Assembly (NCBI GenBank): GCA_012976225.1
Contig: JAAVVG010000009.1
Coordinates: 434,001-498,000, forward strand
Length of the DNA stretch: 64,000 bases
Direction: 5' to 3'
Source: Golubevia sp. BC0850
Taxonomy: Eukaryota; Basidiomycota; Exobasidiomycetes; Golubeviales; Golubeviaceae
Part shown: in pieces, positions 33,506 through 44,300 of the stretch
Numbering within the stretch: the first letter of the stretch is position 1
How the letters are laid out: each line of letters begins with the position of its first letter
Position numbers and translations under genes: made by a program
The notes under the pieces: generated by a model
Databases searched by the model: none
Seen by the model: the letters and a program-made list of their open reading frames with translations, nothing else
What the model was told of the DNA's origin: nothing

Positions 33506-36271
33506 ATGGATTACATCTCAGAGAAACAACCTAATGGCTCAGAAGTGGATCTAGAGAAGAAGATCTCAAGATCTTCGTTCTCTGAACAAGAAGGAAAGGG
33601 AACGCTCACAGAGAAGCAGCTCCAACTGGAACGAGAAATGGGATTGGGAGATGAGGAGGGTGGTGTGAAGAGGGGACTGAAGCAAAGGTGAGTAAGGAGC
33701 GAGAGTCGAAAGAGAAGAAACAGATGCGAGCGAATGAGTCGCAGTCCACTGATAAGATCTCCTCACCTCCTTCATTTCCGCTGCCTAGACATCTTTCTAT
33801 GATCGGTTAGTAGACTATTTAGGACAATCAACGAATCCGAATAGGACGACGTGATTGGTGCTAGTCACACGATCACCCCCACCCCTTGTGACTCAACCTG
33901 CCTCTTTTCACCACTTTTACCACTTTCATCTCTTTCGTTCATTCAGCTCTCGGAGGAACAATCGGAACCGGATTATTCATTGGATTAGGGGGGTCCATCG
34001 CGACAGCAGGACCTGTCTCAACGCTCGGTCAGTAGGGAAGAAAGTGAAGCGTGCAAAAAGAGGTCTCCAGAAGGCTTCCGAAATCTCGAAAATTCTATAA
34101 AATTGACAGTCGGTTATCTCACTCTCATTTTCTCAGTCGGCTACATCCTCATCTCGACTGTCATCTACTGCTTGATGCAAGCTCTTGGAGAGATGTCGAC
34201 CTTATTCCCAGTGGCTGGGTAAGTGCTTTGATGCAATTGGCGCCACCTCTTCCTTTTGAGTGCTGATGTTGTTCCTTGTCTTCTTCCCTTCTTTTTACAG
34301 TGGTTTCATTGCCTTCTCGACTCGATGGATAGATCCTGCAGTTGGGGTGAGTCTATCCAACCTCACCATCTCTTTCCACTCGATCGAGTCCTGACGTTTC
34401 GCTGTTCTCTACCCTACCTCTTTTCGAAATCGCAAAGTTCAGCAACGGATGGGCATTCTGGTTCAGCTATGGTATCACTCTACCTACCGAGCTTAGTGCG
34501 GCTAGTATAATCACACAATATTGGGATCCCAATCAAACAATAAACCCAGGTGAGTGAGTTAGCGCTTGCCTTTCTTTTGTTCGGGAAGCTGACGATTGTT
34601 TTCTTCTCACCCAGCTGTCTGGATCACGCTTTTGATGCTCGCCGTTGTCCTCGTCAATGTCATTGGCGTTCGCTGGTTCGGAGAATTTGAATTCTGGTGA
34701 GGTTTTGACACAACAGGAAGCTTTGCTCACGTTTGAAGCTTGATATCCTGACCGCCTGACCCACTCTTTATTCTTTTCAGGTTCTCTCTCATCAAAATCA
34801 TTGCGATAGTCGTTTTAATCATCGTATCGATCGTGATAGATCTTGGAGGCGGCCCCTCCCATGATAGGATTGGATTCAGATTCTGGAAAGACCCTGGTCC
34901 TATGGCCCAGCTGTTCTGGACCCCTGACCCTATCACAGGCCAGCCAACTGGAGGTATCAGTGGCTCTCTAGGAAGATTTCTCGCTTTCTGGCAAGTCTTT
35001 GTGCAAGCTTCGTTCTCCTTTGCTGGTGTGGAAATCATTGGAATGACAGTCGGAGAGGTAGAGAATCCAAGAAAGAACGTTCCCAAAGCAATTAGAAGGT
35101 AAGCTCACGCACCAAAGACTCTTCTTGGAGGAAGGAGAGGCGAGACTTGGACCTTCACGGACGCGTTGCTCACTCCCTCTCTTTCCCTCTCTCCCACACT
35201 CAAGGGTCTTCTGGAGAATCCTAATCTTCTACATAGTTTCGATATTCGTCATCGGACTCGTGGTGCCATACAACGATGAGCGCCTCTTACGAGGTGGCAG
35301 CGACGCGAGTGCTTCTCCGTTTGTCATCGCCATCGACAACGCAGGAATCAAAGTCTTGCCTCACATCATCAATGCAGTCCTAATCGTCGTCACTTGGTCA
35401 GCTGCAAACAGTGATCTTTACGCATCAAGCAGGGCTCTTTACGGTCTTTCTCTTGAGAGAAAAGCGCCCGCGATCTTCCGAAGATGTCTGTCAAACGGTC
35501 TACCCGTTTATGCAGTCTTGGCTACCTCTCTTTATGCTCCACTAGCGTGAGTGGACTGCCAGCTACGGTGTTATTTTCTTCACAAAAGCTGACCTACCTC
35601 GTTTCTTCTCTCCAGATACATGGGAATCGGAGCCGTCGGTGCAGCTCAAGCTTTCGAATATCTTTATGATCTCAGTGCCATCTCTATCATCATTATCTGG
35701 ATCATCATTCTCGGTACCTATTTGCGATTCTACTACGGATGCAAAGTCCAGGGTATTGATAGGAATTCATTCCGTAAGCTTTTCAGCGACTTCTATCGCT
35801 TTTCGTTTTGCCAACCTCTGATCCCTCCCCCCCCCCAATTACTTCCTTCTCTCGACCAACAGCCTACAAAGCACCATTTCAACCTTATGCCTCTTGGATG
35901 TCGTTCTTCTTCCTTATTCTAGTCCTTCTTTTCTCTGACTTCACGGTCTTTATGAACGGACAGTGGGACACAGCGTCTTTTGTCACTAACTATTTGGTGA
36001 GTTTGGCGAGAATCGAGTTGGGTTCACTAAGTGTTCAGCTTCTTTCGCTCACTCTGATTCTCTTTCTCTCGCCTTTGCTGTTTCTTAACAGAGCGCCCCG
36101 CTAGTGGCAGCTCTATGGCTAGGATACAAGATCGTCAAGAAAGTCAAGACGCCCTCTCTCAAGGAACTAGACTTCACGACTGGAAGGAAGAAACTGGCTG
36201 AACAGGACGAAGAGACGAGAGTGACTCCTCCAACGACTTGGTATGGCAAGGTCTGGGACTGGGCTATGTAA
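33506..36271 (+). CDS. Amino-acid permease, YAT/AAP family
   Basis: Proton-coupled amino-acid importer of the plasma membrane, APC superfamily. Twelve exons: 33506-33687, 33789-33805, 33947-34027, 34110-34218, 34301-34346, 34438-34549, 34615-34696, 34781-35098, 35205-35546, 35616-35773, 35863-35996 and 36092-36271, all in phase, 586 residues. The N-terminus is charged (SEKQPNGSEVDLEKK) with likely ubiquitylation lysines. TM1 carries ALGGTIGTGLFIGLGGSIAT, the backbone substrate-binding motif. SFAGVEIIGMTVGEVENPRK is the family's TM6 signature. About twelve helices can be counted, and the C-terminus ends TTWYGKVWDWAM. Exon 2 is only 17 nt. Substrate cannot be told from sequence. It would run on the proton gradient made by PMA1. 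Confidence 0.95.
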
Positions 36272-36689
36272 ATCAAAATGTACAAGTTTCCTCCTTCATA
36301 TTTCTTCAATATCTATTGCGTTCTGATATTCTTTCGGAGAGGAAGTCTACTTTTAGAGCAAAGCTGTCGCCTCACGTCACATTGTTCGACACTCTCATCC
36401 TTGACTTCTTTGGCTTGAATTCAACCAGGAAATTCAAAGAAAATGATTACAGAGAGAGAGATAGTTGAGGCGTTTCGCGAGTCAACGGCGTTCAACGGCT
36501 TGCTTGCCACTTGTCGTCATTCCTGCCTCGTCATCGACCGATTTTCGAAACCGATTTCCTGCTCCTCCCTCCGAGAAGCATGAATATCAACTTGTGGAGG
36601 GTAAGCATAAAAGGTTAACAAGATTTCTCGAAATGGTAGTGTCTGAGATTACTAACCTTCTGGCCCCAACAAGTCAACAGCCCTCCAAA
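36272..36689. other. Permease 3' region and promoter of the small secreted gene
   Basis: About 420 bases. A CATAAAAGG element at 36606-36614 lies some 80 bases before the next start codon and may act as its TATA box. No gene seen. Confidence 0.5.
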
Positions 36690-37010
36690 ATGAGACTCTC
36701 ACTTCTATTTGCCAGCTCTCTAGCTCTCGCAATGCTCACGATGATGAGTCAAACATCAGCCGCTCCAATGGTGAGTCATTCTTGTCGATAAGTCTTCGAC
36801 TTGGAGTCTGAAGATCCTCCACCAATCAAAACGAAAGTTGACCCGCTATCTCTTCTGTTTTCTGAACAGCCAGATTGGAGATTACCATTGGGAAGGGCTA
36901 ATGGCCATCCATTACATAGTGGAATCGATTTGAGATCCCTAGATTTGACAGCGATAGACTTGAAGACTTCTATCAGAGGCGCTTTAAACGCTCTTAGGAT
37001 CGAACTTTAA
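36690..37010 (+). CDS. Small secreted peptide, 73 residues
   Basis: Orphan. Exons 36690-36770 and 36870-37010 join in phase 0. Residues 1-25 are a textbook signal peptide (MRLSLLFASSLALAMLTMMS, then QTSAAP). The mature part is about 48 residues, starts MPDWRLPLGRANGHPL and ends in a helix-prone, amphipathic stretch (LKTSIRGALNALRIEL). There is no cysteine, no Kex2 site and no internal repeat, so it is not a typical cysteine-rich effector. The intron falls exactly between signal peptide and mature part. It could be a secreted signal, a membrane-active helix or an effector; none is shown by sequence. Confidence 0.7.
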
Positions 37011-37316
37011 CCAGCCTACCTCCTTTCTCCTTGCCCCTTTCTGGTGGCTCCCATGTATACTTACTTATTCTCTTGATGTTTTAATGGTTTGTTGTATTTC
37101 GATATGAATACGTTGTTTGGTGTTCGTCGTTCAGTCCAAGCGTTATCAGGCTGGCAGCACCCCTGATTAACTCCTTCTTCCCTTCCCTCCTCACGCGTTT
37201 GTTATCTAAGAAAGACAGAAAGGATACGAGGATTAAAGTTCAAAGGAACTGATCCAGGTGCAAACCAAGTCTCTTCTCTCTAGTCTCTGCCTTGCCTTAC
37301 CATCCTGAACCTCAAG
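37011..37316. other. Gap before the four-helix membrane protein
   Basis: About 300 bases holding the 3' end of the small secreted gene and the next promoter. No gene or strong element seen. Confidence 0.5.
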
Positions 37317-39130
37317 ATGGCTTCAACCTCTTGCAGCTTCAATGCTACTTCTACCTCCATTCCAACCAACTCGACTTCAATCCCAACTTCTCCAAGACCT
37401 GCTTCATCTCGATCTCGAAAGTTAAGTGGCAATGGTCAGGGTAAAAGGAGTTCAATCTACTCCACCACTTCCACTTCAAACCATCAATCAATTCCACCTT
37501 CTACTCCCAAATATCGTTTCCTTCTACCTCTAATCTCCCTTTTAGATCTTTCAATTTCAATCGCAGTTTCTTATTTGATCATCACTCATTTGAAACAAAA
37601 GTCAACTCCAATAGCTCCTTCAAACCCATCTCCTATTTCAAACCTTTTTAGTTATTTCTCTTCAACTCCAAATCCTCCTCAAGTCTCGCCATCGATCGGC
37701 TCTTTCTCACATGATCCTTGTCTATCTATCAAATCTTACTTCGTGAACCCCTCTTCTCTCTTCTTAGCACTGAGAGATCAAGCTCCTCAATTGATCAAGT
37801 TAACTTACTCCATTCTAGCATGTTGTATTGCTAGATGTTCAACTCTCTTAGTAGTCGGAATCAGCAAGAAGATCAGGAATTTGGGAATCGTTGTGGCTGC
37901 TGTCTGTATGGTGAGTATAGAGATATGAAGAGGGAGTGAGGGGGTTCGGATACTATGGTTTGGGAACAAGGCAGCGTCGTAGGCTCCTCATAGTCATCCT
38001 GCAGAAGTAAAGAGGCTACAGAGCTCTTTTGGTATTTTGATTCTGAGCAGGAGCCTTGTACATGCGAGGGACCTAAGAGCTCACCTGCCTACCTCCACCC
38101 TCCTCTCTCCCCCTTCTCTTAGCTCTCGACTTTGTTCAACATCTCGATAGCGAATCTTCTATTTCAAGGAAAGGGTCTCAATCTCAACATCTTTGGCTCC
38201 TCAACTTCAACCTCTTCCATGCCCATTTCGAAGCTACTTCATAAACCTACTATTCCTTTCTTTATCTGTCTTCAACTGCTATTCATCCTCTTAGAATGGC
38301 TAATCTACGTTTCGATTATAAGCGAAAGAAATGCAAGAGGTGCTAGAGTTGGTATGCAAGCTTTATCTTCCAGTGGGGTTAGAAAGAGAACTATCAGTGG
38401 CGTTAGCAACAGAAGTAAAGGGAAGGGAAAGGGTAAAGATGATGAGATCTCTAAAAGAAGCTCTTTGGTTGCATCTCCTACAAGTACAAGCTTCAAGGAT
38501 TCAGCTGCTGGAGAAGAAGAAGGAGTAGTAGGCAGCGAAACAGTCGGAGATCAAGAAAGAGTGGCGGAAGAGGATGAGATGTTAATTGAGGAGGAAGACG
38601 AAACAAGTGATGATGATGAAGATGAAGAAACACCTGATGAAGAAGAAGAGGAACTTCTTGCAGAAAGAGAGGAGAGCAATTTAGAATTAGGTCAAGAATC
38701 AGACGAAAGAACTCGATTGATCCAATCAACCTCAAATGGAAATCAAGTAGCATCTAGTTCTTTTAATAACAATTTTGATTTGGATTCTAATCGAAATCCA
38801 GTTCCAAGTTCAGGTTCAAATCCAATTGTCTCTCCTCCTCAAACTACTGTTTCTTCTACCGAAGAAGGTTCTTCAGAAGCGGATTCAGAAACTGAAGGAG
38901 CTCAAGATACATTAGATCCAGATGATATTGTGGATATTAATCCTGATAAGAGGTTATCTAGAAAAGAATCTAGGAGAAGATTGAGAAGATCTATGATGGG
39001 GAAGTTCAAGTCGAGGTTGGGCTTCAAAGGGAATTCCGTTGAGGAAGCAAGTGAAGCTGAAGCAAGTCCAAGAGCTTCAAGTTCTGGAGCTAGAAATTCA
39101 AGTTCTGGTTATGGAACTTTCAAGAAGTGA
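37317..39130 (+). CDS. Four-helix membrane protein with acidic tail, unknown
   Basis: I do not recognise the family. Exons 37317-37910 and 38123-39130 join in phase 0 to 533 residues. The N-terminus is Ser/Thr-rich and basic. Four hydrophobic helices follow: around FLLPLISLLDLSISIAVSYL, LTYSILACCIARCSTLLVVG, LGIVVAAVCMLSTLFNISIA and FFICLQLLFILLEWLIYVSI. The last 240 residues are cytosolic in style: a basic patch, then a long Asp/Glu-rich run, then a basic Arg/Lys block (RKESRRRLRRSMMGKFKSRL) and a Ser-rich end. The helices resemble in layout the extra N-terminal membrane domain of some ABC transporters, but no ABC domain is present. Function unknown. Confidence 0.75.
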
Positions 39131-39432
39131 TTCGGTTCTCCGAGAGTACGATTGAGCTCGCATATCTTCATTTGCCGCCTTTTCCTTCGCCATTCTACAT
39201 CGTGGAGCCCTCTACTCTCGTTCCTTTTTCCTTTCGTACCTCACTTCTCTTCCTTTCACCTTTTATGAAAAGCTTTCCCTATAGATGTATACCCGCTTTC
39301 CAACCTGTTTTGACGATCCTAGGAAACGACTTCTGTTCTCTCTCTGTTGTTTTGCTTTTTTCCGATGGGGCTATGACCTTTTGTAACGATACCTATTACT
39401 TTATGTCAAATTTAAATCGTCTTTGAGAGAAA
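39131..39432. other. Gap before the SNAPC3 gene
   Basis: About 300 bases, T- and C-rich on the plus strand. It should hold the 3' end of the membrane-protein gene and the promoter of the next. No gene seen. Confidence 0.5.
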
Positions 39433-42400
39433 ATGACGTTGCTTGTATTTGACTGGCAGCCAATCATTCAAGTGTTCTCCCCTCCTTATTCACGCCATCA
39501 CCCTGATGATGAAATGTCCTACCTTGATTTGACACTGCAAGAAAGCAAGAGCAAGGATCCAAAGGAAACATCTTGGGGTCAATCCAAAACCACTTTAACT
39601 CTACCAAAAGCATCAAACCATATTCATCTACCTTCAGATTTCAATTCAACTTTCATCGATCCACCTTCATTTCAACATCCTCTCTACCCAAAAGATCCAG
39701 ATTCAATCTCAAACCTCAGAAAGAGATGCTCTTTGAAAGATGTCAGGAAAGTTGATGAGGAATTGATAGGGGATACTCAGCTTAGCTTCGAATTGAGAAG
39801 TAGAGCTCAATTTTGGTCAAAGAGTGGAGAGAGAACTAGATTGAACCTCACTGATCGAAGCGCAAAGAAGGAGGCATTGGGTGAAGGTGAAGAAGAAGAT
39901 GAGGAGGATCAAGAAGGAATTGAGATTGAGAATGAGAGTGGTAATGGAAGAAACAATGGAAAGAAGAGACAAATTGAAGAGGGAAGCTCTACTTCTCAAT
40001 CAAAGAAGAAGAAGTCGAATCAGAAAACTCAAGGCAATCCGTTGGCAGGAAATGAAGGAGCAACAGGCTCAACTCAAGGATCAACGGATAGGATGGAGCT
40101 TGCAAAGAACTTGATTCCAGAAGCCTTTCGGTGAGTACGGAGTTGCTAGCTGGAGATTGGCACAAGGAGAGGCGCAGTTGTTCAGAGAACCTCGCCTTTA
40201 AGACTATCCGTGTAGCCTTGGCAACTATCAATTTGAACAGTTCATCCGGTTGGACTGTTGAGAAGGGTCCCGAGATACCCGTCTAGATCGGAAAACCTGC
40301 TGGATCTGACTTCCTTGTTGCCATCCCCTCTCTCCTTCTCCAGCTTCCATCTTCATCCAGACGCAATGAAACGATTCTTCCACACTGTATCGACAAAGAT
40401 GGATTCTGTAATCGCAAACTCAGTGAGTTTCGAGATCACCGCAAGCGAGCCTTCTTGAAGAGCTGTGACTCTTTCTGACCTTTGCGTTTTCTTCCATTAC
40501 AGGCTCCTCTCTGGGAGTTCAAGGCTAAGTATCCCTACGCTGTCTCCTCTAAGGAGGCTTCCGTTCCTCAAGTTCCTCACTTCAAAGAGCCTTCTGGTTC
40601 TGAAGACAATGCTTCAGTCTCCAATGCCTTACCAACAGCTGCTTCTACTTCTACCTCATCCACCAAACCAATTCTGACAATCGAAATTTATTCTAGAACT
40701 GCGATTAGGCTGACCAGACAGTCTCTAGAGAAGCAAGAAACTGTCCACAGAATGTGGTGGAAAGAACGAAAAGCCAAGGCGGCTGCAAGGAAAGCTGCTT
40801 CCTCCAGGACTCCCATTCCTTCCGTTCTCAATCCAGAAGATGAAGAAACTCAAGCAAAGCAAACTCAGAAGGACCAAGAGGGCGAGGAGGAGGAGAAGGA
40901 AGAGGAAGAAGAATTTGACGCAGACAACGAGGTCGCTCCATCCCTTCGACCTTTCCTTTATGGTCCAATCTATCATTCTCAAACCATCGAAGTTCCAGCC
41001 GATACAAATCTAGACCAGCTCAAGAGATGCCTAGTCTGCACCACTGAAACTCTTCCGGAGAGACTGAATTGGGAATCTAGATTGAAAGCTAAGGTCGAGG
41101 AAGAGAAGGAGAAAGAGAGCAAGAAGCAGAAGAGATCAAAGAGACTAGAAAGAAAGAAGAAAGCGGAAAGTAATAGAAGGCGAAGAATTGAGGCTGAAGA
41201 GGCTCAGGTAGGTGAAGCTGATTTAGACCTCTCTTCTGGATCCGAGTCTGATTCTGACTCCTCATCTTCTTCAGATGACGATGAAGAAAATGGCCCTGAG
41301 GAAGCCCTAGCCTTGAACAGAAGGCTAAAAAATTCAGATAGACATGAGGCCGATCTGAGAGCCAGATTTACGGGAAGGAAGAGGAAGACTGGTTGTTGCT
41401 TTATGATCGAAGACAGACTTTATGGAGATGGCCCTGTATATCCCGAAGCTGATGAAGAAGGGCCCGAATTGAACTATGCAAAGTGAGTAGCCGTAAACTC
41501 TCTGGAGCTCGAAGATCGAGGAGATTCTTTTCGGAGCTCTTCCTTCTACATTTATCCTCTGGGCATAAGCTCACCCTTACTCTCCTACCATCTATTCTTC
41601 TCACAGATTGATTCACAAACACCTTAACGCTTCGAGGCCGAAAGACTCGGAATCGTTACATCCTCCCGAATCTCTTTCTTCTACGACCTTCGAGACCCTA
41701 CCTTCCCCTGGTTTCAAAATCAACGAGCCTTACTGGATGATCCATCAAGGAGATTGCGAACATTACTGGGTCGTCAAAAGCATCAGGTGAGTGATCAGAT
41801 TGATGAAAAGTTCTGCAAGTCGGCGTCTGCTTTCTCTCTTCGCCTTGCCCGCTGACTTGTCGACCCATCTGTCTTTGTTCTGCCTTGTCAGATTACCTCA
41901 CCAGACAGTGGATTCCATCTCACTGTCTCCTCCCGCAAATCTACCCTCAAGTTCTTCCTCGCTACTTTCTCTTCCGCCTGCCAGAATTCTCCATCTAGCT
42001 GCAGCTTCTATAGTTCGACCAATCGTTCTCTACTCAAGACCTACTGGAAATGTAGACTCTACTCAGATGAACCCCTGCGTTGCTTGTGCAAAGAGAAGCT
42101 CCAAGATGCTCGTCATTGGCGGAGAGCGATTCAGAGCTGCTCAAGCTAGAGAAATCGCTCTCAAAGCCAGACAAGGAAGAGCGGGAATCGATCCGAATGG
42201 AACCGAAGAAGCTCGAGATGAAGATCTTCTCTTAGATGAAGATGAAGACAACGAGAGCGAAGCTGAGCTGTCGAGATCGAAGAAGAAAAGAACCAAAGGT
42301 CTTGATGGTCTTACAGCTCAAGCAGAAGGTCTATGCGAGCTTTGCTGGTCAGATATGATCGGACTGGACCTTTCGAAGGAAGGAGAAAGGTCGAGAAAGG

Positions 42401-42588
42401 GTCAGGACAAGGGAAAGAAGAAAGACGAAAGTAAGAACGACTCGATAGGTCCGGTGTCGATCTTCAAGCCGACTGTGGGAGAGAAAACAAGGCTTGAGAC
42501 AAGTGAAGACATGAGCGGAGAAAGTTGGATGGCATGGGGAGAAGGGATGGGTGGGGAGGATTGGACGATTTTGCCTGTTTTGGATTGA
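39433..42588 (+). CDS. snRNA-activating protein complex subunit 3 (SNAP50) homologue
   Basis: SNAPC3 family: a core subunit of the complex that binds the proximal sequence element of snRNA promoters for RNA polymerases II and III. Exons 39433-40130, 40344-40422, 40503-41482, 41607-41786 and 41892-42588, 877 residues, twice the human length. The conserved C-terminal region reads KTGCCFMIEDRLYGDGP, EPYWMIHQGDCEHYWVVKSI, then NPCVACAKRSSKM and LCELCWSDMIG; the last two are CxxC pairs fit for zinc. Long Glu/Asp/Lys/Ser-rich insertions account for the extra length. The start at 39433 (MTLLVFDWQP) is the first ATG of the frame; a later Met in DDEMSYLDL is possible. Evidence is motif order; no snRNA gene lies in the window. 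Confidence 0.78.
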
Positions 42589-43030
42589 GCATCCGGGTCT
42601 GTCGCTGTCGAAGATAATGAGGCCTTTGTACTTCGTCATTGTATTCTACTCATCGAGCTGCGTCAATTGGATCCATTGTATCCGACACTTTTACTCTTGC
42701 TCTGGTTCTGTGTTATCATTCCACTTCCTACTCTTTGAACAAATATCTCTCGATCCATTCCCCAAGTCAAAAAGCTTCAAAGATGCAAGACTATACCTCT
42801 TCACCTTAGACTTACGAATACGCACAGAAGCTCTATTGTTATTGCGCAAACTTCCTAGGACTTGCTCGTTTCCTCCCACTGTAGAGTTCGAGAGGACGGA
42901 TTTGCATTAGGAGTTTCGGTTAGGATAGATACAACAGCTTTTTGACCTTTGAATCGGATTAAGGACGATCTGATTTACAGACCACAGCAGAAACAAGAGA
43001 CTGCGTGGAGAGGGGTGAGTAGCGGATTAT
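42589..43030. other. Convergent 3' ends of SNAPC3 and the TUDOR gene
   Basis: About 440 bases between two stop codons on opposite strands. Expected to hold both polyadenylation regions. No gene seen. Confidence 0.6.
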
Positions 43031-44055
43031 CTACTCTTTAGTTTTCCTACTAGGCATACTTCTAGTTGGAGCTTCCTCTTTCATTTTCTTTCCCTTTGCT
43101 TCTTTTTTGGAAGCGGATTTAGCCTTGGACTTAGATTCTGATTTGGTTTCTTCGGCTTTTGGCTCTTCAGCAGCTTCGGCTTCACCTTTCTTTTCATCCT
43201 GTTCTTCCTTCTTGTTAGTCCCATTGCTTTCTTCGGTCTTGGCCTTCTTTGTTTCAGGTTCTTTAGTTTCGTCCTCTTTCTCCTCTTCTTTGGATTCTGA
43301 ATCTTTCTCCTTCTCAACGTCAGAAGCACTACGTTTCTCTCCAGTTGCAGGACAAGAATCTTCTTTCTTCTTGGATTCTTCCTTCTTTTTCTCTTCTCCC
43401 TTGTCTGAAGAAACTTGATTTCCGGATGAAGATTGTCCAGTTGAGACGCCGTCTAATTGACTTGCCTGTGTTTATTGCGAAGGTCAAAGAGGCCAGGGCC
43501 CGTCAGCGTCCTAGACTCAATCACGAAAAGTTCTTTTTCGACACGAAGACTTCCAAAGCTCGAGGAAACTCTCAAATCAAGCTTTCGGCTGCAATTTCAA
43601 AAGCCTTTTTGTGGGCAGAGAATCTGAGAGCTGAGCTTGCTCCGGAAACAGGCCTCTTATGCTCACCTTCTTGACAGCTGAATTATCGTTCCCAGTCTTG
43701 ATTTTCACGACAGGATTCTTCTCATCTCCATCCAGTGAAAGAGTGTTGCCTCTTTTGGTCTCTGCTTCGGCATGTCCATCGACGACCTCTTCCACAGTGC
43801 CTTTTGGATCTGTGGTGCGGAGAGGGAGGGAGAGAGAAGATGGATTCAGTGAGCAAAGACAAGTTGGAGGTGACGGGTGAGAATTGAGAAAGGGGAATAT
43901 GAATTAGAGTACTAGAAATTATCCCAGATTTCTTAGAAGAAGATGGATGCAGACCCAAAATTGAGATTAGAAGTCTACACAAACTCACGATTGCCTCCCC
44001 AGTTCCAAGAGACCTTGTCACCTTCTTTCAAGTCGTGTGGATCTTTTCCTGTCAT
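43031..44055 (-). CDS. HVA1-type TUDOR domain protein with Lys/Glu tail
   Basis: Contains the small TUDOR-like domain named after the hypervirulence-associated protein of Cryptococcus (DUF2945 group); molecular role unknown. Exons 43989-44055, 43667-43809 and 43031-43465 join in phase to 214 residues. The domain reads MTGKDPHDLKEGDKVSWNWG, GNHPKGTVEEVVDGHAEAET, KRGNTLSLDGDEKNPVVKI and NDNSAVKKASQL, the whole expected length of about 70 residues. The remaining 140 residues are almost only Lys, Glu, Ser and Ala and end KEEAPTRSMPSRKTKE, like a nuclear or chromatin tail. Only one cysteine is present, so no zinc site. It is divergent from the sirtuin gene. Confidence 0.85.
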
Positions 44056-44300
44056 GGTGGATGTAAAATTGATGTTGGGTTTGGTTTAAGAAGAAAGAGG
44101 AAAAACTCAAGAAGAGAGCTGCTCGATCTAATTAAGGTTCCGAGCCTGAAGTGGATTGAGTAAGCTCTGCTGTCTCCACCTCAAGATTTCTATCCTCCCA
44201 AGGTCCCTTGAACTTATCATTCTTCCTCTGACAGCTTCCTTCAAGTCATCAGTAGATAGAAGATTAGCTTCTCTATAGCTTACTGAAATAGAGAAAGTCT
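44056..44300. promoter_or_regulatory. Divergent promoter, TUDOR gene / sirtuin
   Basis: 245 bases separate the two start codons. No TATA-like element stands out. Both genes may share control from here. Confidence 0.4.

Noticed and set aside
37917-38122. Read-through of the membrane-protein gene past 37910
   Set aside because: The frame stops at once; splicing from GTGAGT at 37911 to TTAG at 38122 restores a fourth hydrophobic helix.
43107-43418. Plus-strand Ser/Phe-rich frame
   Set aside because: Antisense shadow of the Lys/Glu-rich tail of the TUDOR gene.
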